A stretch of 64,000 bases of DNA from Ovis canadensis. Taxonomy: Eukaryota > Chordata > Mammalia > Artiodactyla > Bovidae. A program made the position numbers and the translations under genes. Below the pieces are notes generated by a model. That model worked only from the letters and a program-made list of their open reading frames with translations. It was not told where the DNA came from and made no database searches. Shown here one piece after another: positions 37,720 to 50,356 of this stretch. Location of the stretch: positions 54,145,001 to 54,209,000 of the forward strand of contig NC_091260.1 in NCBI RefSeq assembly GCF_042477335.2. Reading direction: 5' to 3'. Each line of letters begins with the position of its first letter. Position 1 is the first letter of the stretch.

Positions 37720-38650
37720 TTTTAGTACTTTTTAAACTATTTTTAACTGAAGGATAATTGCCCTACAATATTGTATTGTTTTCTGCCATACATCAACATA
37801 AATTAGCCATAGGGATACTTATATCCTGGTGTTGGAGAAAATTCTTGAGAGTCCCTTGGACTGCAAGGAGATCAAACCAGTCCATCCTAAAGGAAATCAG
37901 TCCTGAATATTCATTGGAAGGACTGATGCTGAAGCTGAAACTCCAATACTTTGGCCACCTGATGCAATGAACCAATTGGAAAAGACCTTGATGCTGAGAA
38001 AGATTGAAGGCAGGAGGAGAAAGGGACGACAGAGGATGAGATGGTTGGATGGCATCACCGACTCGGATATGATTTTGAACAAGCTCTGGGAATTGGTGAT
38101 GGAATGGGAAGCCTGGCGTGCTGCAGTCCGTGGGGTCACAAAGAGTCGGACACGACTGAGCAACTGAACTGAACTGATACCTGTGTCCCCTCCCTCTTGA
38201 ATCTCCCTCTCACCTCCCTCAGCATCCCATACCTCTAGGTTGTCACAGAGCCTTGGTTTGAGTTCCCTGCAACAAACAGCAAATTCCCACTGGCTAACTA
38301 TTCTACATATGGTAGTGTATATGTTTCCATGCTACTCTCTCCATCATCCCACCTTCTCCTTCCCTCCCCTGATCTCATGTCCATAAGTCTGTTCTTTATG
38401 TCTGCATCTCCATGGCTGCCCTGCAAATAGGTTCATCAGTACCATCTTTCTAGAGTCCATATATATGTGTTAAAATATGCTATTTGTTTTCTCTTTCTGA
38501 GTTACTTCACTCTGTATAATAGGCTCTAAGTTCATCCACCTCATTATCACTGACTCAGATGTGTTCCTTTTTATGGCTGAGTAATACTCCATTGTGTATA
38601 TGTACAACAGCTTCTGTATCCATTCATCAGGGACAGGGACATTTTGATGG
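37720..38650 (-). mobile_element. L1 fragment, antisense, split by BovB
   Basis: Left part: CTGAAGGATAATTGCCCTAC and TTTCTGCCATACATCAACAT. Right part: GTGTCCCCTCCCTCTTGAAT to GGCTGAGTAATACTCCATTG and TCCATTCATCAGGG. The two parts are contiguous in L1 and separated here by the BovB insertion. Confidence 0.85.
37819..38180 (+). mobile_element. BovB LINE 3' end inserted into L1
   Basis: TGGTGTTGGAGAAAATTCTT through AGGATGAGATGGTTGGATGG to AACTGAACTGAACTGATAC. The pentamer GATAC occurs at 37814-37818 and again at 38176-38180 and reads as a short target-site duplication of the L1 text. Confidence 0.88.
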
Positions 38651-40381
38651 CAGGTAAATAAGAGGAGACTCGGCCCAGGACCTGCTTCTCCCTATCAGAG
38701 CGAGAACAATGGCAGCTTCATCTGGAATGATGAGAAATAAGACCCTGAAGATGAACCTTGTCCTGCCCTCCCAGGCCACTGGGTGAGAAAAAATTGGCCT
38801 GGGCATGCTGCATTGGGAGGTCAAAGGTTAAAGGATATTAGGCATTTGATGAACACTATGCACTGGACCTCCATACAAGAAACATATAGATACTATCTAT
38901 TTTTATGCAATTTTCTTTGCATCATAAAATTAAAAATCTACAATATAGGGTAACAATAAATCAAGTGATATCACAAATTCTTCAACATCAGAAGAGGAGT
39001 TCTCATTCTTACCGGCAGACATCCCCAACATTTGCTCTTTTCTATTGGGCCTGCCTTCAGGGAATTCATACTTGGTCACTTGCTGTCTGATTTTAGCCTT
39101 GAGGAAACTGAAACTGAAAACCTTCCTTCCTATCCTAGTGAACTCTGAAGAACACTATCCTAGTGCAAAGGGCAAATGGCTTTCTAACCATCAGACAGCA
39201 GATTCAGGAGGGAGCCGGGGTCCAGCCCTATGCTTAGCCAAAGAACCATATTCCCTGGCAGACTTCTTTGAGATGGAAGTGGGCCCTAAGTTGATAAATG
39301 ACTGTCTCCATCCCAGGCTCAGCTCTGGCCCCCAGAGTAATGCCCAAGACTGGTAAATTAACTCGGATCAGCTAGCCTAAAGTGTGGCTGATGCCTGCAA
39401 ATATAAGCAGATTTTTTTTCTCTATCTCCTTACCTAAGACAAAACGGATCATTAAACAAAAGCGGTCCTGAGATCATGAAGTCTGTTTCTGACCCCTCAT
39501 GCATCTTCCACACTACCGCAACTGGCTGTCCCTCTAATGAAGAGAACAGCAGTGCAAACTGCCCACAGGTATCACAGTGCTTGCAGATCACATCCGTGCA
39601 CCAACCCCAGCCAGGAGAGCCGCCTGAGAAACAAAGCAGAGGAAAACTGGAGTCTTGGAACTGGAACTGGCTTCCTGGGATTAGTGGGTGTGGAGCAGAA
39701 GCACAGGAATGACTTTTTAAAATTCTCCCATGGCTCACACAGGGAGTTCAGTCATCTGATATGTGTGCCCTTTGAACGTGTCACACACACACATGTCATA
39801 TAAGGATGCTTCTCCTCACCCATCGCTCTTAAAGGCTTAGTTGAGAAATGCACATTCCTAATGATGTAATCGTCCCTGGCTTTCAGGTGATCAAGTGAGC
39901 AATGTCTGTCCTTGGCCTGGATGTCCCATCCGTGCTCAACCATCTGTGCCTCCGGAAAGCTTGGGGACCCGACCCCCACACACTGCTCTGGTCACTCACT
40001 GGCCTCACTTTCCAGGGATCTGAGTTCCTCGGTCAAGCACAAGATCAAGGTGGGTGAACACACACCACACACACCCCACCCAAGTGGGAGGGCAGGGGCA
40101 GGGAGCCGGACCTGCTGGGCAGTGAGGCACCCAAGACACGAAGCAGGGTGCCAAGGCAGAGGGAGACAGACAAGGGAACACAGGAGGACAGCGTCTGGCC
40201 TCATTGTTTCTGAAAGGCCAGAATCAGAAGGATCATGTAAATTCTAACTTATCCAACTTGATGACATCCTTGACAGCTGATCCAGAGAACTTCAGATAGC
40301 TTTCCTTGAATTTCTTAAGTCACCTGGAGATGTGATTAGAAGGAAAAGATGAGCAAAAATCCAGGCTTCATATAGACAGAT
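38651..40381. other. Intron 3 sequence, nothing recognised
   Basis: About 1.7 kb without a ruminant SINE. Frames near 39045-39356 and 39430-40247 overlap on both strands and show no protein family. Confidence 0.45.
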
Positions 40382-40577
40382 AGCTCAATTTTATCTGACT
40401 CTTTGCAGCCCCATGGACTGTAACCTGCCAAGCTCCTCTGTCCATGGGATTCTCCAGGCAGAATACTGGAGTGGGTTGCCATTTCCTACTCCAGGGGATC
40501 TTCTCCACCCAGGGATTGAACCCACATCTCTTACGTCTCCTGCATTGGCAGGCAGGTTCTTTACCACTAGTGCCACC
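40382..40577 (-). mobile_element. Bov-tA SINE, minus
   Basis: Antisense body CTCCTCTGTCCATGGGATTC, then CTCCTGCATTGGCAGGCAGG and TTTACCACTAGTGCCACC. Confidence 0.92.
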
Positions 40578-40956
40578 TTTTTGATTGTCTTGTATCTTAA
40601 AATGAAACCTCTCCTTTTTATTCAAGCAACATGTGGTGAGGACTAAGCTAAGATCTGAGAGCCCAACTTCTAGTTTAAGCAGCACTGATTTATTCACTCA
40701 CCGTGAACAGGCAACAGCTTGATTTTGTTCAATTCTTAACTCAGGGTTTCCAACCTAGATTCCATAGAGCAGCAGCATTCCTTAAAATGTTAACAGATAC
40801 TTCCAGAAATAGCACTATCATGGTTAAACGAGTTCACAAAATGCCAGATTGAATAAAGTCAAACAGTGCTCTTTACTTCCAGGTAATAGCTATGATATTG
40901 AACATCTCCTATATTCTAGGAGCTGAACTTAGTAGAATTTAAATTCTACTGTGTTT

Positions 40957-41167
40957 AGGGTCTTCCCTGATGGCTGAGCGGTGAAGAATCTGCCTGCAAT
41001 GCAGGAAACGCAAGTTCCATCCCTGAGTTGGGAAGATGCCCAGAAGAAATGCCAACCCACTCCAGTATTATTGCCTGGAAAATCCCATGGACAAGGAGCC
41101 TGGTGGGCTACAGTTCATGGAGTCACAAAGAGTCAGACATGATGGAAGCTACTGAGCATGACAACAG
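40957..41167 (+). mobile_element. Bov-tA SINE
   Basis: AGGGTCTTCCCTGATGGCTG head, CCTGCAATGCAGGAAACG, body. Diverged. Confidence 0.92.
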
Positions 41168-41699
41168 CACGTGTTTGTCCTTACAAAACTTTTGTGAATG
41201 GACACTGTTATTATGCTGTGGATAGAGACTCTAACATCCTAAACAGAAAGAAGAGATCTTGGCCCGTGGATGGGGTCAAAACTCCCGAAAATGTTGAGTG
41301 GGCAAGTTCTTAAGTAAGGGTCCAAACCAAGTCTTGCCTAGTTATGACATCTATCCAACTGGCACATATGTTCGGCCAGCTCATACTTGAAAACAGCTTT
41401 GTGCTCTGGCTTCTGTTTCTAACTGGCCAATAGTTGCAGAGCTCTCCAAGTTGAGTGTGTAGATTAGAAAGACCAACAAGCGTCTATAGGAGAGAAGACG
41501 AACAATGTACTGCAAGATGAGGGAGGGACAGAACCACGTCTAGAGATGGAATGAGAGGGCAGAGGATGGAAGAAGAGGAGAGGGGACATGAGGAAACATG
41601 CTAATTGTTAAGCAAACATTGAAACCAGCAGCTCAGATCAAGTGGATCAGGATTTCTGACTCAGCTAAAGTTGCTCTTGCCCAGCTGTGATTAAAAAGG

Positions 41700-42420
41700 C
41701 CTATTAATAAGCCTATCAGGGTATACATGGGTGTACATGGGTATACATGGATGGGTATACATCTGAAGGAACTGAAATCCGTATCTGGAAGAGATCATTG
41801 CACTCTACATTCACTTCAGCATTATTCACAATGGCCAAGATGTGGAAACAGCTGTGTCCATTGGCAGATGAATGATTAAAGAAAATGTGTGTGACAGAGA
41901 AAGACAGACGGATAGATGATAGACAGAATTCAACCATATGGAAATCCTGAATTTGGGTCAATATGGATAAATTTGAAGAGCATTAGGTGAAGTAAAATAA
42001 CTATACGGAGAAAGAGGAAATACTAAATGATCTCACATGTGCAGAATCTAAAAAAGTGGAATTCACAGAAAAAGAGAGTTAAATGGTGCTTGCCAGTGAC
42101 TGGCAAGTGGGAGAAATGGAGAGATGTTGGTAAAAGGGTAAAAACTTTAAGTAATAGGATGAATAAGTCTGGGGATTTAATGTACAGCATGATAACTATA
42201 GTTAACAGTACTGTATTATAGACATGTAATTTTCTAAGAGAGTAAATCTTAAAATGTTCTCACCACCGGAAAATAAAAATCGAAAAAGTAACGACTGAAT
42301 ATATGAGATGACAGTTGTATTAACTAACTCTATTGTCGTAATCACTTCACAATATATACATATACCAAATCCTTATGCTTGTATACCTTAAACTCATTTG
42401 TCAGTTATAGTTCATTAAAG
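41700..42420 (+). mobile_element. Old L1 (L1M) 3' fragment
   Basis: CACAATGGCCAAGATGTGGA, CAATATGGATAAATTTGAAG, GATCTCACATGTGCAGAATC, and the closing TTCACAATATATACATATAC and CTTGTATACCTTAAACTC. Standard L1M 3' order. Confidence 0.88.
41719..41762. repeat. Short GGGTATACAT tandem repeat
   Basis: Four imperfect copies of GGGTATACATG/GGGTGTACATG at the start of an L1 fragment. Confidence 0.8.
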
Positions 42421-42670
42421 GTGTGGGGAAGTAGACAGGTTTCTTATGGAGGTAGAAACTGATTGGAAAAGGACATGGGGAAACTATGTGGTCATGCAAA
42501 TCTATATTACTAGCAATGGTGGTTGCACAGACATACACAAGGATCAAAGGTGACCAAGGTGTACAATTAAGAGCTCTAGATTTCACTGGGTATAAATTTT
42601 AATTAAATAATAAAGAAACGAATCTTTTAAAATGAGGATGCCTTGGATTTGCTTCACAATTACCAGGGCC

Positions 42671-43766
42671 TAGAGTTCTAGAAAAACATCTATTTCTGCT
42701 TTATTGACTGTGCCAAAGCCTTTGACTGTGTGATTCACAATAAACTGTGGAAAATTCTGAAAGAAATTGGAATACCAGACCACCTGACCTGCCTCTTGAG
42801 AAACCTATATGCAGGTCAGGAAGCAACAGTTAGAACCGGACATGGAACAACAGACTGGTTCCAAATAGGAAAAGGAGGACATCAAGGCTGTATATTGTCA
42901 CCCTGCTTATTTAACTTATATGCAGAGTACATCATGAGAAACGCTGGGCTGGAGGAAGCACAAGCTGGAATCAAGATTGCTGGGAGAAATATCAATAACC
43001 TCAGATATGCCGATGACACCACTCTTATGGCAGAAAGTGAAGAGGAACTAAAAAGTCTCTTGATAAAAGTGAAAGAGGAGAGTGGAAAAGTTGGCTTAAA
43101 GCTCACCATTCAGAAAACGAAGATCATGGCATCTGGTCCCATCACTTCATGGGAAATAGATGGGGAAACAGTGGAAACAGTGTCAGACTTTATTTTGGGG
43201 GGCTCCAAAATCACGGCAGATGGTGAATGCAGCCATGAAATTAAAAGACACTTACTCCTTGGAAGAAAAGTTATGACCACCTAGATAGTATATTGAAAAG
43301 CAGAGACATTACTTTGCCAACAAAGGTCCGTCTAGTCAAGGCTATAGTTTTTCCAGTTGTCATGTATGGGTTTGAGAGTTGGACTGTGAAGAAAGCTGAG
43401 TGCAGAAAAATTGATGCTTTTGAACTGTGGTGTTGGAGAAGACTCTTGAGAGTCCCTTGGACTGCAAGGAGATCCAACCAGTCCATCCTAAAGGAGACCA
43501 GTCCTGTGTGTTCACTGGAAGGACTGATGCTGAAACTGAAACTCCACGAAGAGTTGACTCATTGGAAAAGACCCTGATGCTGGGAGGGATTGGAGGCAGG
43601 AGGAGAAGGAGACGCCAGAGGATGAGATGGCTGGATGGCATCACCGATTCAATGGACGTGAGTTTGAGTGAACTCTGGGAGTTGGTGATGGACAGGGAGG
43701 CCTGGCATGCTGTAATTCATGGGGTCGCAATGATTCGGACACGAATGAGTGACTGAACTGAACTGA
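42671..43766 (+). mobile_element. BovB LINE, 1.1-kb 3' part with broken reverse transcriptase
   Basis: Encodes AKAFDCVIHNKLWKILKE, YADDTTLMAESEEELK (catalytic YADD kept), then a stop after GRKVMTT at about 43284. A second frame carries [19 protein letters not shown] small deletion near 43545 removes the part normally encoding QYFGHLMRR. It ends GAACTGAACTGAG. Confidence 0.94.
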
Positions 43767-43779
43767 GGGTAAGGGTGGG

Positions 43780-43905
43780 GAAAAGATTAGAGATGAAATT
43801 AGACTTGGCTAATTACGAAGCTAAGTGATGACAGCATGGAGTTTCACAATACTGTACTCTCCATTTTGTATATACTGAAAGTTTCCCATAGTAAAAAGTT
43901 TTGTT
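43780..43905 (+). mobile_element. Probable old L1 3' end
   Basis: ACTCTCCATTTTGTATATAC and TGAAAGTTTCCCATAGTAAA resemble old L1 3' termini. Weak. Confidence 0.4.
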
Positions 43906-44709
43906 TATTAATCCCCTAAATGGATATTCCAGGACAAGCCTGGAAAATTTGTCCACAGTTGCCACTATAAGAAAATACATAATCATAAGGTCAACGTTCT
44001 TGTTTTGTCCAATCCAGTTCTGTTTTCTATCACTGAACTAAAAATTTTAAGCAATAATTTTTAAAGGCATTTGTATATCTCAGATATCAGCTCTAAAGAA
44101 TGGGGCCTCACATCAAAAGATCAACACGCTCTGAATCCCATTTGGGATCCATCATAATGAACTCATCTAAATCATTCTGGAACCCATGTGAAGACAGCCT
44201 TTGGAAACTAGGCAAGTAATGAGTTTCATATGCTTACTAACTACCAGGAAAAATAGTCATTCCTCGTAATTATCCTGAAAGTATCCCTTCAGGTCTACAG
44301 TTTTGAGAATTCAGTTAAGTCTTCACTTTTCAAGAAATGCCCCACAGTCTTCACAAGTTTGGATTGTGTGACATTTTGAAGAGATTGATCTTTTTCAGTC
44401 TATTTCATAAGAAAATTATTTCACCTAATTGGGCAACTAAAAGATACCCCATTTCTTTTTAAAAATGTTTAGGGCTAACATATTCTGCTTCTGTGGGGAG
44501 ACTCATTTCTCCTAAGAAAGCTACCAGAACTATGCAGAGTATTCTAGATACAGATGTGTCTTCATTTGGAATCACGGATAGAACGACAGTGAGCTTAATA
44601 AATATATTGGCCACAATACAAGAGAGACTCCTGAGCACATGTCTAAGGGAGGTGCGTTATTTTAACCTCATAGGCATTCCTAACAGCCTAAAAGAATTAC
44701 GGAATCACA
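43906..44709. other. Intron 3 sequence, nothing recognised
   Basis: AT-rich. A 101-codon frame starting at 44493 runs into a MIR and has no family features. Confidence 0.4.
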
Positions 44710-44890
44710 AGTTTACAACTCAGAGGGAATTCAGAGCTCATATAATCCAACCAGCATGTTATGTAAATGAGAAACTGAAGGCCATAACACTTGCCTGATT
44801 CACTCAACGTCGCACAGATAGTAAGGATAGAGCTGCGACTGGAACTTAAATCTCCTGACTCCAAATCAGGACCTTCATCATCAGTGCTGA
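44710..44890 (-). repeat. MIR-like fragment
   Basis: AATGAGAAACTGAAGGCC, GTCGCACAGATAGTAAGGAT and AAATCTCCTGACTCCAAATC follow the antisense MIR-type core. Confidence 0.6.
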
Positions 44891-45257
44891 TTTGTCTGTC
44901 AAGCAAAATACCTCCTTAAAGACCAAACCCACACCCAAGGATAGAGCACCAATATGAGTTCTCTAACGCATATAAGATTTTCAAGATGTTTCATGTGTAT
45001 CAGGAGAGAGAATAAAAGAAAGAAAAAATTTGCCCCAGCAAGCACATTTTTAATTAACTGTCAGGAAAACAGAATCAAAAGTAGGAGGGATGATGATGTT
45101 GGATACCAGATTATTAAAGCTCCAGGGTTGCTTAAAAAAAAAAAAAAAGTAAATTGATCAAAGGGCTTAATTTGCATAAGCCCACTGCTTGTAAAGTCAA
45201 TTCACCATTGTATAAGGACTTGCTATATTTTTTAAGCCCTGAAGCACAGAACTTAAA

Positions 45258-45472
45258 GGGGCTTCCCTGGTGGCTCAGTGGTAAAGAATCCGCCTGCCAA
45301 GCAGGAAACACAGGTTCAATCCCTGGGTCAGGAAGATCCCCTGGAGAAGAAAATGGCAACCCACTCCAGTATTCTTGCCTGGGCCATCCCATGGACAGAG
45401 AAGCCTGGCAGGCTACAGTCCAAGGGTTTGCAAGAGTCAGAGACAACATAGTGACTAAGCAACAGCAACAGA
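45258..45472 (+). mobile_element. Bov-tA SINE
   Basis: GGGGCTTCCCTGGTGGCTCA head, an almost consensus 5' end, and tail AGCAACAGCAACAG. Confidence 0.95.
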
Positions 45473-45786
45473 ACTTGAAAGGGGAAAGATCCTAATCAAA
45501 GGCTCTTCTCAGTGAACTAAGATGTCAAAAATCCCACATCAAATATCACTGTCATCCGATAAAAGGACTCTCCCTCACTCCGGGGCATAATGAATACATT
45601 GAGGAGGCTGGCAGTCAGCTCACATTCTTCCTCTCCACCCACATTATTGCACTCATACCGAACCATTTCAATGTACCTGTGCTTTATCCATTCATTCAAT
45701 ATTGTAGCCTCTTGGTTCCCTGACTGCCATTATTTGATCAGTTTCTACTCCACTGAACTTCCTCAGTTCACTCTCAGGCACATACC

Positions 45787-45959
45787 CTAGAACAAACTTT
45801 CTCAGAACTGTGCATGCAGCTCACCTGCGAATCTTGTTCAAATGCAGATTCTGATTCAATAGGTCAGAGGGACAGAGCACTAGAGCTCCTCATTTCTGCA
45901 ATCCCCCAGGTGATGCTGAGGCACTGGTACACGGACCACCCTTTGAGTAGCAAAACCCT
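45787..45959 (+). mobile_element. MER5A-like hAT-Charlie element
   Basis: ACAAACTTTCTCAGAACTGT, CAGATTCTGATTCAATAGGT, CAGGTGATGCTGAGGCACTG and GGACCACCCTTTGAGTAGC follow the MER5A consensus from near end to end. Confidence 0.85.
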
Positions 45960-46558
45960 AGGTCTCATCATCACCTAGTACTGTTCCACCTCCAAAATTC
46001 TTGGAAATCTCTTTTTGACTAGAGTCTCCTACTTTTTTCTGCATACAGAACAGATTCTTTGAATTCAAACTTCCATCCTGCTTGACTCCCCTTCTACACC
46101 TGATTCAGCAGAGCTCAGAATGGAGCAATTCTGAATGAAAGGATGAGACAGGTAGACACAGTATTATTCAGGCAGAGGTGCCAATGGGCAACTGGAACTG
46201 CGTGCCTGCCACTCCAAGGGAGTCTGGAGTTGGAGACAGAAATGTAGGTGTTATCCACATCGAGATGAGCATCTCATTCAGGTGAGTAGATGTGCTGCCC
46301 AGAAAGTTTTGAGAGATAAAAGAGCCAAGGGAAGAACCTAGGAAACATGAATATTTGTGGAGCAAGTGGAAAAGAAGAGTCATGAAAGAGAGAGGAGACC
46401 AGGAAGGTCTACAACATAGGTAGACCACTTAGACATGGTAGTGTTTTGGCAGCCAAGGGAGGAGCAACTTTCAAAGAAGAAAGACCTTTCCAAACACCCT
46501 CCTCGACAAAATCCCCCCATTCAAGCCAGGTGACTTTGCTTGCTATTTCCTAGATGTG

Positions 46559-46591
<33 letters not shown>

Positions 46592-46852
46592 GCCAAGACG
46601 CTTCAGTCGTGTCCGACTCTGTGTGACCCCATAGATGGCAGCCCACCAGGCTCCCCCGTCCCTGGGATTCTCCAGGCAAGAATACTGGAGTGGGTTGCCA
46701 TTTCCTTCTCCAGTGCATAAAAGTGAAAAGTGAAAGTGAAGTCGCTCAGTCGTGTCCGACTCTTCTCGACCCCATGGACTGCAGCCTACCAGGCTCCTCC
46801 ATTCATGGGATTTTCCAGGCAAGAGTACTGGAGTGGGGTGCCAATGCCTTCC
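46559..46852 (-). mobile_element. Bov-A2 SINE, minus, with expanded CTG run
   Basis: A (CTG)n run at 46561-46589 replaces the usual three to four units, followed by GCTTCAGTCGTGTCCGACTC, the GTGAAAAGTGAAAGTGAAG linker and GAGTGGGGTGCCAATGCCTT. Confidence 0.95.
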
Positions 46853-47509
46853 ACTGCATCCTACTTCTAAGCTGGTATTCTCTTTATTGGTCTCTCTGAG
46901 GAAGCTCTTCTGTGCCACCTCTTCTTACCCATCCTTCAAGAGCCACCCACACAAGTGCTGACCTGTCTTCACAGGACACAGTGCCTTGCCTCAAGGAAGC
47001 ACTCAGTAAGTGTGCAGTGGTGGGCATTCAATCAACAACCATCTGCAGGCTTAACTGTATGCTGGTAATAAGCAGGATCAAGTGATCAACAAAAATGCCT
47101 GTGCATATAGATAGCATATGAGCTATATCTGAAATCTGTCCTACTCAAGGGATTCTTGACATATGGTTACCATAAACATACTGTTGAGTAGATTTCAGTC
47201 ACTGATGAGTTACAAAAAGAAAAAAATGGCCCCAAATTGAAATGACTATGATTTGTAGGGCAACAGTGGGCAAATTAGAGTGCCAATTTGATGTAGGACT
47301 ATTTACTTAAAAAAAATAAAAAAGAAGTCTCTTTAAGATCTTAAGGATAAGATAAAAACACAACTGGCTGACTGCAGTGATTTAGTAATTATCCCAAACA
47401 GAGATAACTGGGCAAAGGAAATAAATAACACAAGTCCCAAATTTATGCCAATTGTTAAACTGTTCCTTATACAAACACACACAAAATCCTTTGCTCACTT
47501 CCTCCCTAT

Positions 47510-47642
47510 CTTGGGAAGATCCCCTGGAGGAGGAAGTGGCAACCCACTCCAGTATTCTTTCCTGGAGAATCCAATGGACAGAGGAGCCTGGCAGGTACAG
47601 TCCAAGGGTTGCAAAGAGTCAGACATGACTGAGCATGCACGC
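47510..47642 (+). mobile_element. Bov-tA SINE, 5'-truncated
   Basis: Begins inside the body at TTGGGAAGATCCCCTGGAGG and ends GACATGACTGAGCATGCACG. The tRNA-like head is missing. Confidence 0.9.
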
Positions 47643-48896
47643 AAAATCCGTACCTCTAAATCGCAGCCTGGAGGAGCAAGATTTTTAAAACCTTATAAAA
47701 TGAAGTAATTTCTCTCCAGGGGGATATCAGATGATAAAGACTAATCCAAAATAATTTCCTACACTTAAGCCACTTTCAAATTTCATAACCAGAATGAGGG
47801 TTGAGCCCCCAGCAATGTTATTCTAGTTCCTCTCTTTTGGCTGGACCCAAAAAGGATGCCACTCAACACTGCTGCTAAACACTGCTTACAGGGCCATGGG
47901 GATGCTCTGCTCTCTGCGGTTGGGTCTGTTTCCTTTGGACACCATCACTCAAAAGCTTAAGCTTCTAAAACCCTTTTACAATCATTTTTCACAACGTCCA
48001 AAAGCAACTCGGTGTGGTTTTCTCCATTTCACAGATTAAAGTCTTGGGCACACAAGCTGGCATGCCCCGGGGTCATCCATTGTTTTATGCCCATCAATGA
48101 ACATTCACTGAACCACGACCTTGAACTCCTCCGCCACATCCACAAACACAGACAGCAGCATCCGTGGCCAGGCCTTACAAACCGACTCTGCCCGAGGCCT
48201 TCCAGAACCTGTGGCTGCTGCCAGCATCAAACACCAGAGTCCGCTGTCGGTGCAGCGGTGAGTGAAACTGACAGGGGCCTGTTGACCTCCCATCTTGCAA
48301 GTTGCAAGGCTGAACACATGAGATTCCTTCCTGGTTCCTGTCAAGTTATGTGAAATGCGGTACTTTGCTGCTCTACTAGTAAAATGCTAAGCTTCGTGTA
48401 AGGGAGTTAATGTTCAGAAAGCACCACATCGCTCCAGCCACAGGGTGGCCTGACTAAAGAAATGTTTCCTGAGTAGAGTTCTCTTGTAGAAAAACTAAAC
48501 GCTGGCCTCTGAAAGACTCGCTCATCTCCTCCACCCAAAAGCAAAATATCACCTTTAGATTCATTTACGTTGTCTTCCTTTTCCAGCTTCCTCTTTTAAA
48601 TGAAATATCCTGGTAATAAAGCTAATCTACTGACCCCTCAATATCTGTGTGGAAATGAGTTCCTCACCAAGGAGAGAAAGGGGGACACTGAGGCCCTGAG
48701 GCCCCCCCAGAGCACAGAGACATCAAAAGGGAAGAGAAAGCCAGAAAACAGAAATCTGAGCTTTCTTTCCCTACAGTTTTGCCTCCGTGCTTCTTCACTA
48801 ATGGGTACCATGGTTCACACCGATATATGTTCTTTCTGGAAACTGAACTGGCAATGTGTCTCTAGTCCATAGTTTAAGTGATTCAACTCTTCTATA
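47643..48896. other. Intron 3 sequence, nothing recognised
   Basis: Opposed 113- and 79-codon frames at 48012-48353 lack any recognisable domain or splice pattern. No ruminant repeat is seen. Confidence 0.4.
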
Positions 48897-49011
48897 AAGA
48901 ATGTGCTTCTGCTGATGTACGGCTGAAACCAATACAATATTGTAAAGCAGTTATCCTTCAATTAAATATAAATAATTTTTTAAATTAAAAAAAAAAAAGA
49001 AGAATGTGCTT
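48897..49011 (+). mobile_element. Tiny L1 3' insertion with perfect target-site duplication
   Basis: The 12-mer AAGAATGTGCTT at 48897-48908 recurs at 49000-49011. Between them lie about 91 bp of artiodactyl L1 3' end (GCTGAAACCAATACAATATT, GTAAAGCAGTTATCCTTCAA) and a poly(A) tail. A complete, extremely 5'-truncated insertion. Confidence 0.9.
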
Positions 49012-50078
49012 CCACTTTAAAGAGTTTGGCCCTCCATTCAGTGACAATTCAGGAAAAAAAAAAAAAGGAAAGCAGCTTGGCCTTCGTTGTGAAACATATT
49101 TCCACACGGCGTTGCTATTTCAGTTGTGCATATTTGAGTATGTTGTCACCATTATTGCAAAATATCTTTCTAACTAAAATTGCATCACTGCACATAACAG
49201 TAAAAAAGAAAAACAAAATGCAGCGATTGTCACTTGACAGGTCCAGATGAAGTCTGCTGCGTGGAAAAACCATTTCTCCTAGGTGCTGTGGCGCTTCCTT
49301 GAACATTTGCCAATTGCACCAGTTCGACAGCAATGAATAGATCCACATCTGCCAATATGTGGGGATCACAAGCAGATCAATGCCTATTTACAATCAAATA
49401 AAAATGCTTTAGCCAAGAGAGTCCCAACTTTTTTAATATTCTAATTCTAATATTTTAATATTCTAATATTTAGTAGCATGACTAAAGCTATTTAAAATTA
49501 CAGAAAGACAATTTTAAAGCATTTTCTCTTTTATGTCAAGGAAAAAAAGTGATTTTTTTTTTCTTTTTAGATTTTAGGACATCTTTATTTAAATGTGTTT
49601 TCAGAGTCGACTGATAATTTCTTTAGCTAGAAGAAAAAAGAGAATGGCTTTTAATAAGCCATTCCTCTTGGCATCCTTATTCTGCCTGATTACGTTTTTC
49701 TAATAAAACTAATCTTATTGATATGTTGGCATGTGAACACATTATTTTTCTGTTGTTAAAAGTCAACTTGTGGTTTGCTCTTATTCTTTCAAATACAATT
49801 AGCAAAGCCCTCCTCCAATGCCTGAAAGGGTCTTTTCATTTGGACAAATTATTCTCCGGCTGACTTGAAAGGAAGAGGGTGAGGGCACAGGGCAGGGTAG
49901 TGTGGGGCAGATCCTCTATTCTGAGGCAGCCCCGGTAGACACAAAAGCGGCCTGTGCACACTCTCACCAGAAGTGGGACAGATCCTGCTTGCCTTGGCTG
50001 CATTATTTTTTTTTCCTTCTTTCATTGGTTTTACTGAAGAGCTAACTGGAAATTTCAGTGAGAGTGTGTGCATGCATG
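49012..50078. other. Intron 3 sequence, nothing recognised
   Basis: AT-rich, with homopolymer A and T runs. No element or gene named. Confidence 0.4.
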
Positions 50079-50306
50079 CCAGCTAAGTCGCTTCAATCAT
50101 GTCTGATTCTGTGAGACCCTATAGACTGTAGCCCAACAGGCTCCTCTGTCCATGGGGATTCTCCAGGCAAGAATACTGGAGTGGGTTGCCATGCCCTTCT
50201 CCAGGGGATCTTCCCGACCCAGAGATCAAACCCGAGACTCTTGTGTCTCTTGTGTCTCTTGTATTGGCAGGTGTGTTTTTTACCTCTAACACCACCTGGG
50301 AAGCCC
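50079..50306 (-). mobile_element. Bov-tA SINE, minus
   Basis: GCCAGCTAAGTCGCTTCAAT to AACACCACCTGGGAAGCCC. An internal CTTGTGTCT unit is triplicated near 50239-50262. Confidence 0.93.
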
Positions 50307-50356
50307 TCAGTGAGAGTATACAGTTCCAATTAAATAATATACGAGACAAGAGGAGA

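Noticed and set aside
48012..48353. 113-codon frame in a GC-richer patch of intron 3, considered as the missing exon 3
   Set aside because: It is on the plus strand, and the minus-strand frame there does not resemble the NPR-C ectodomain.
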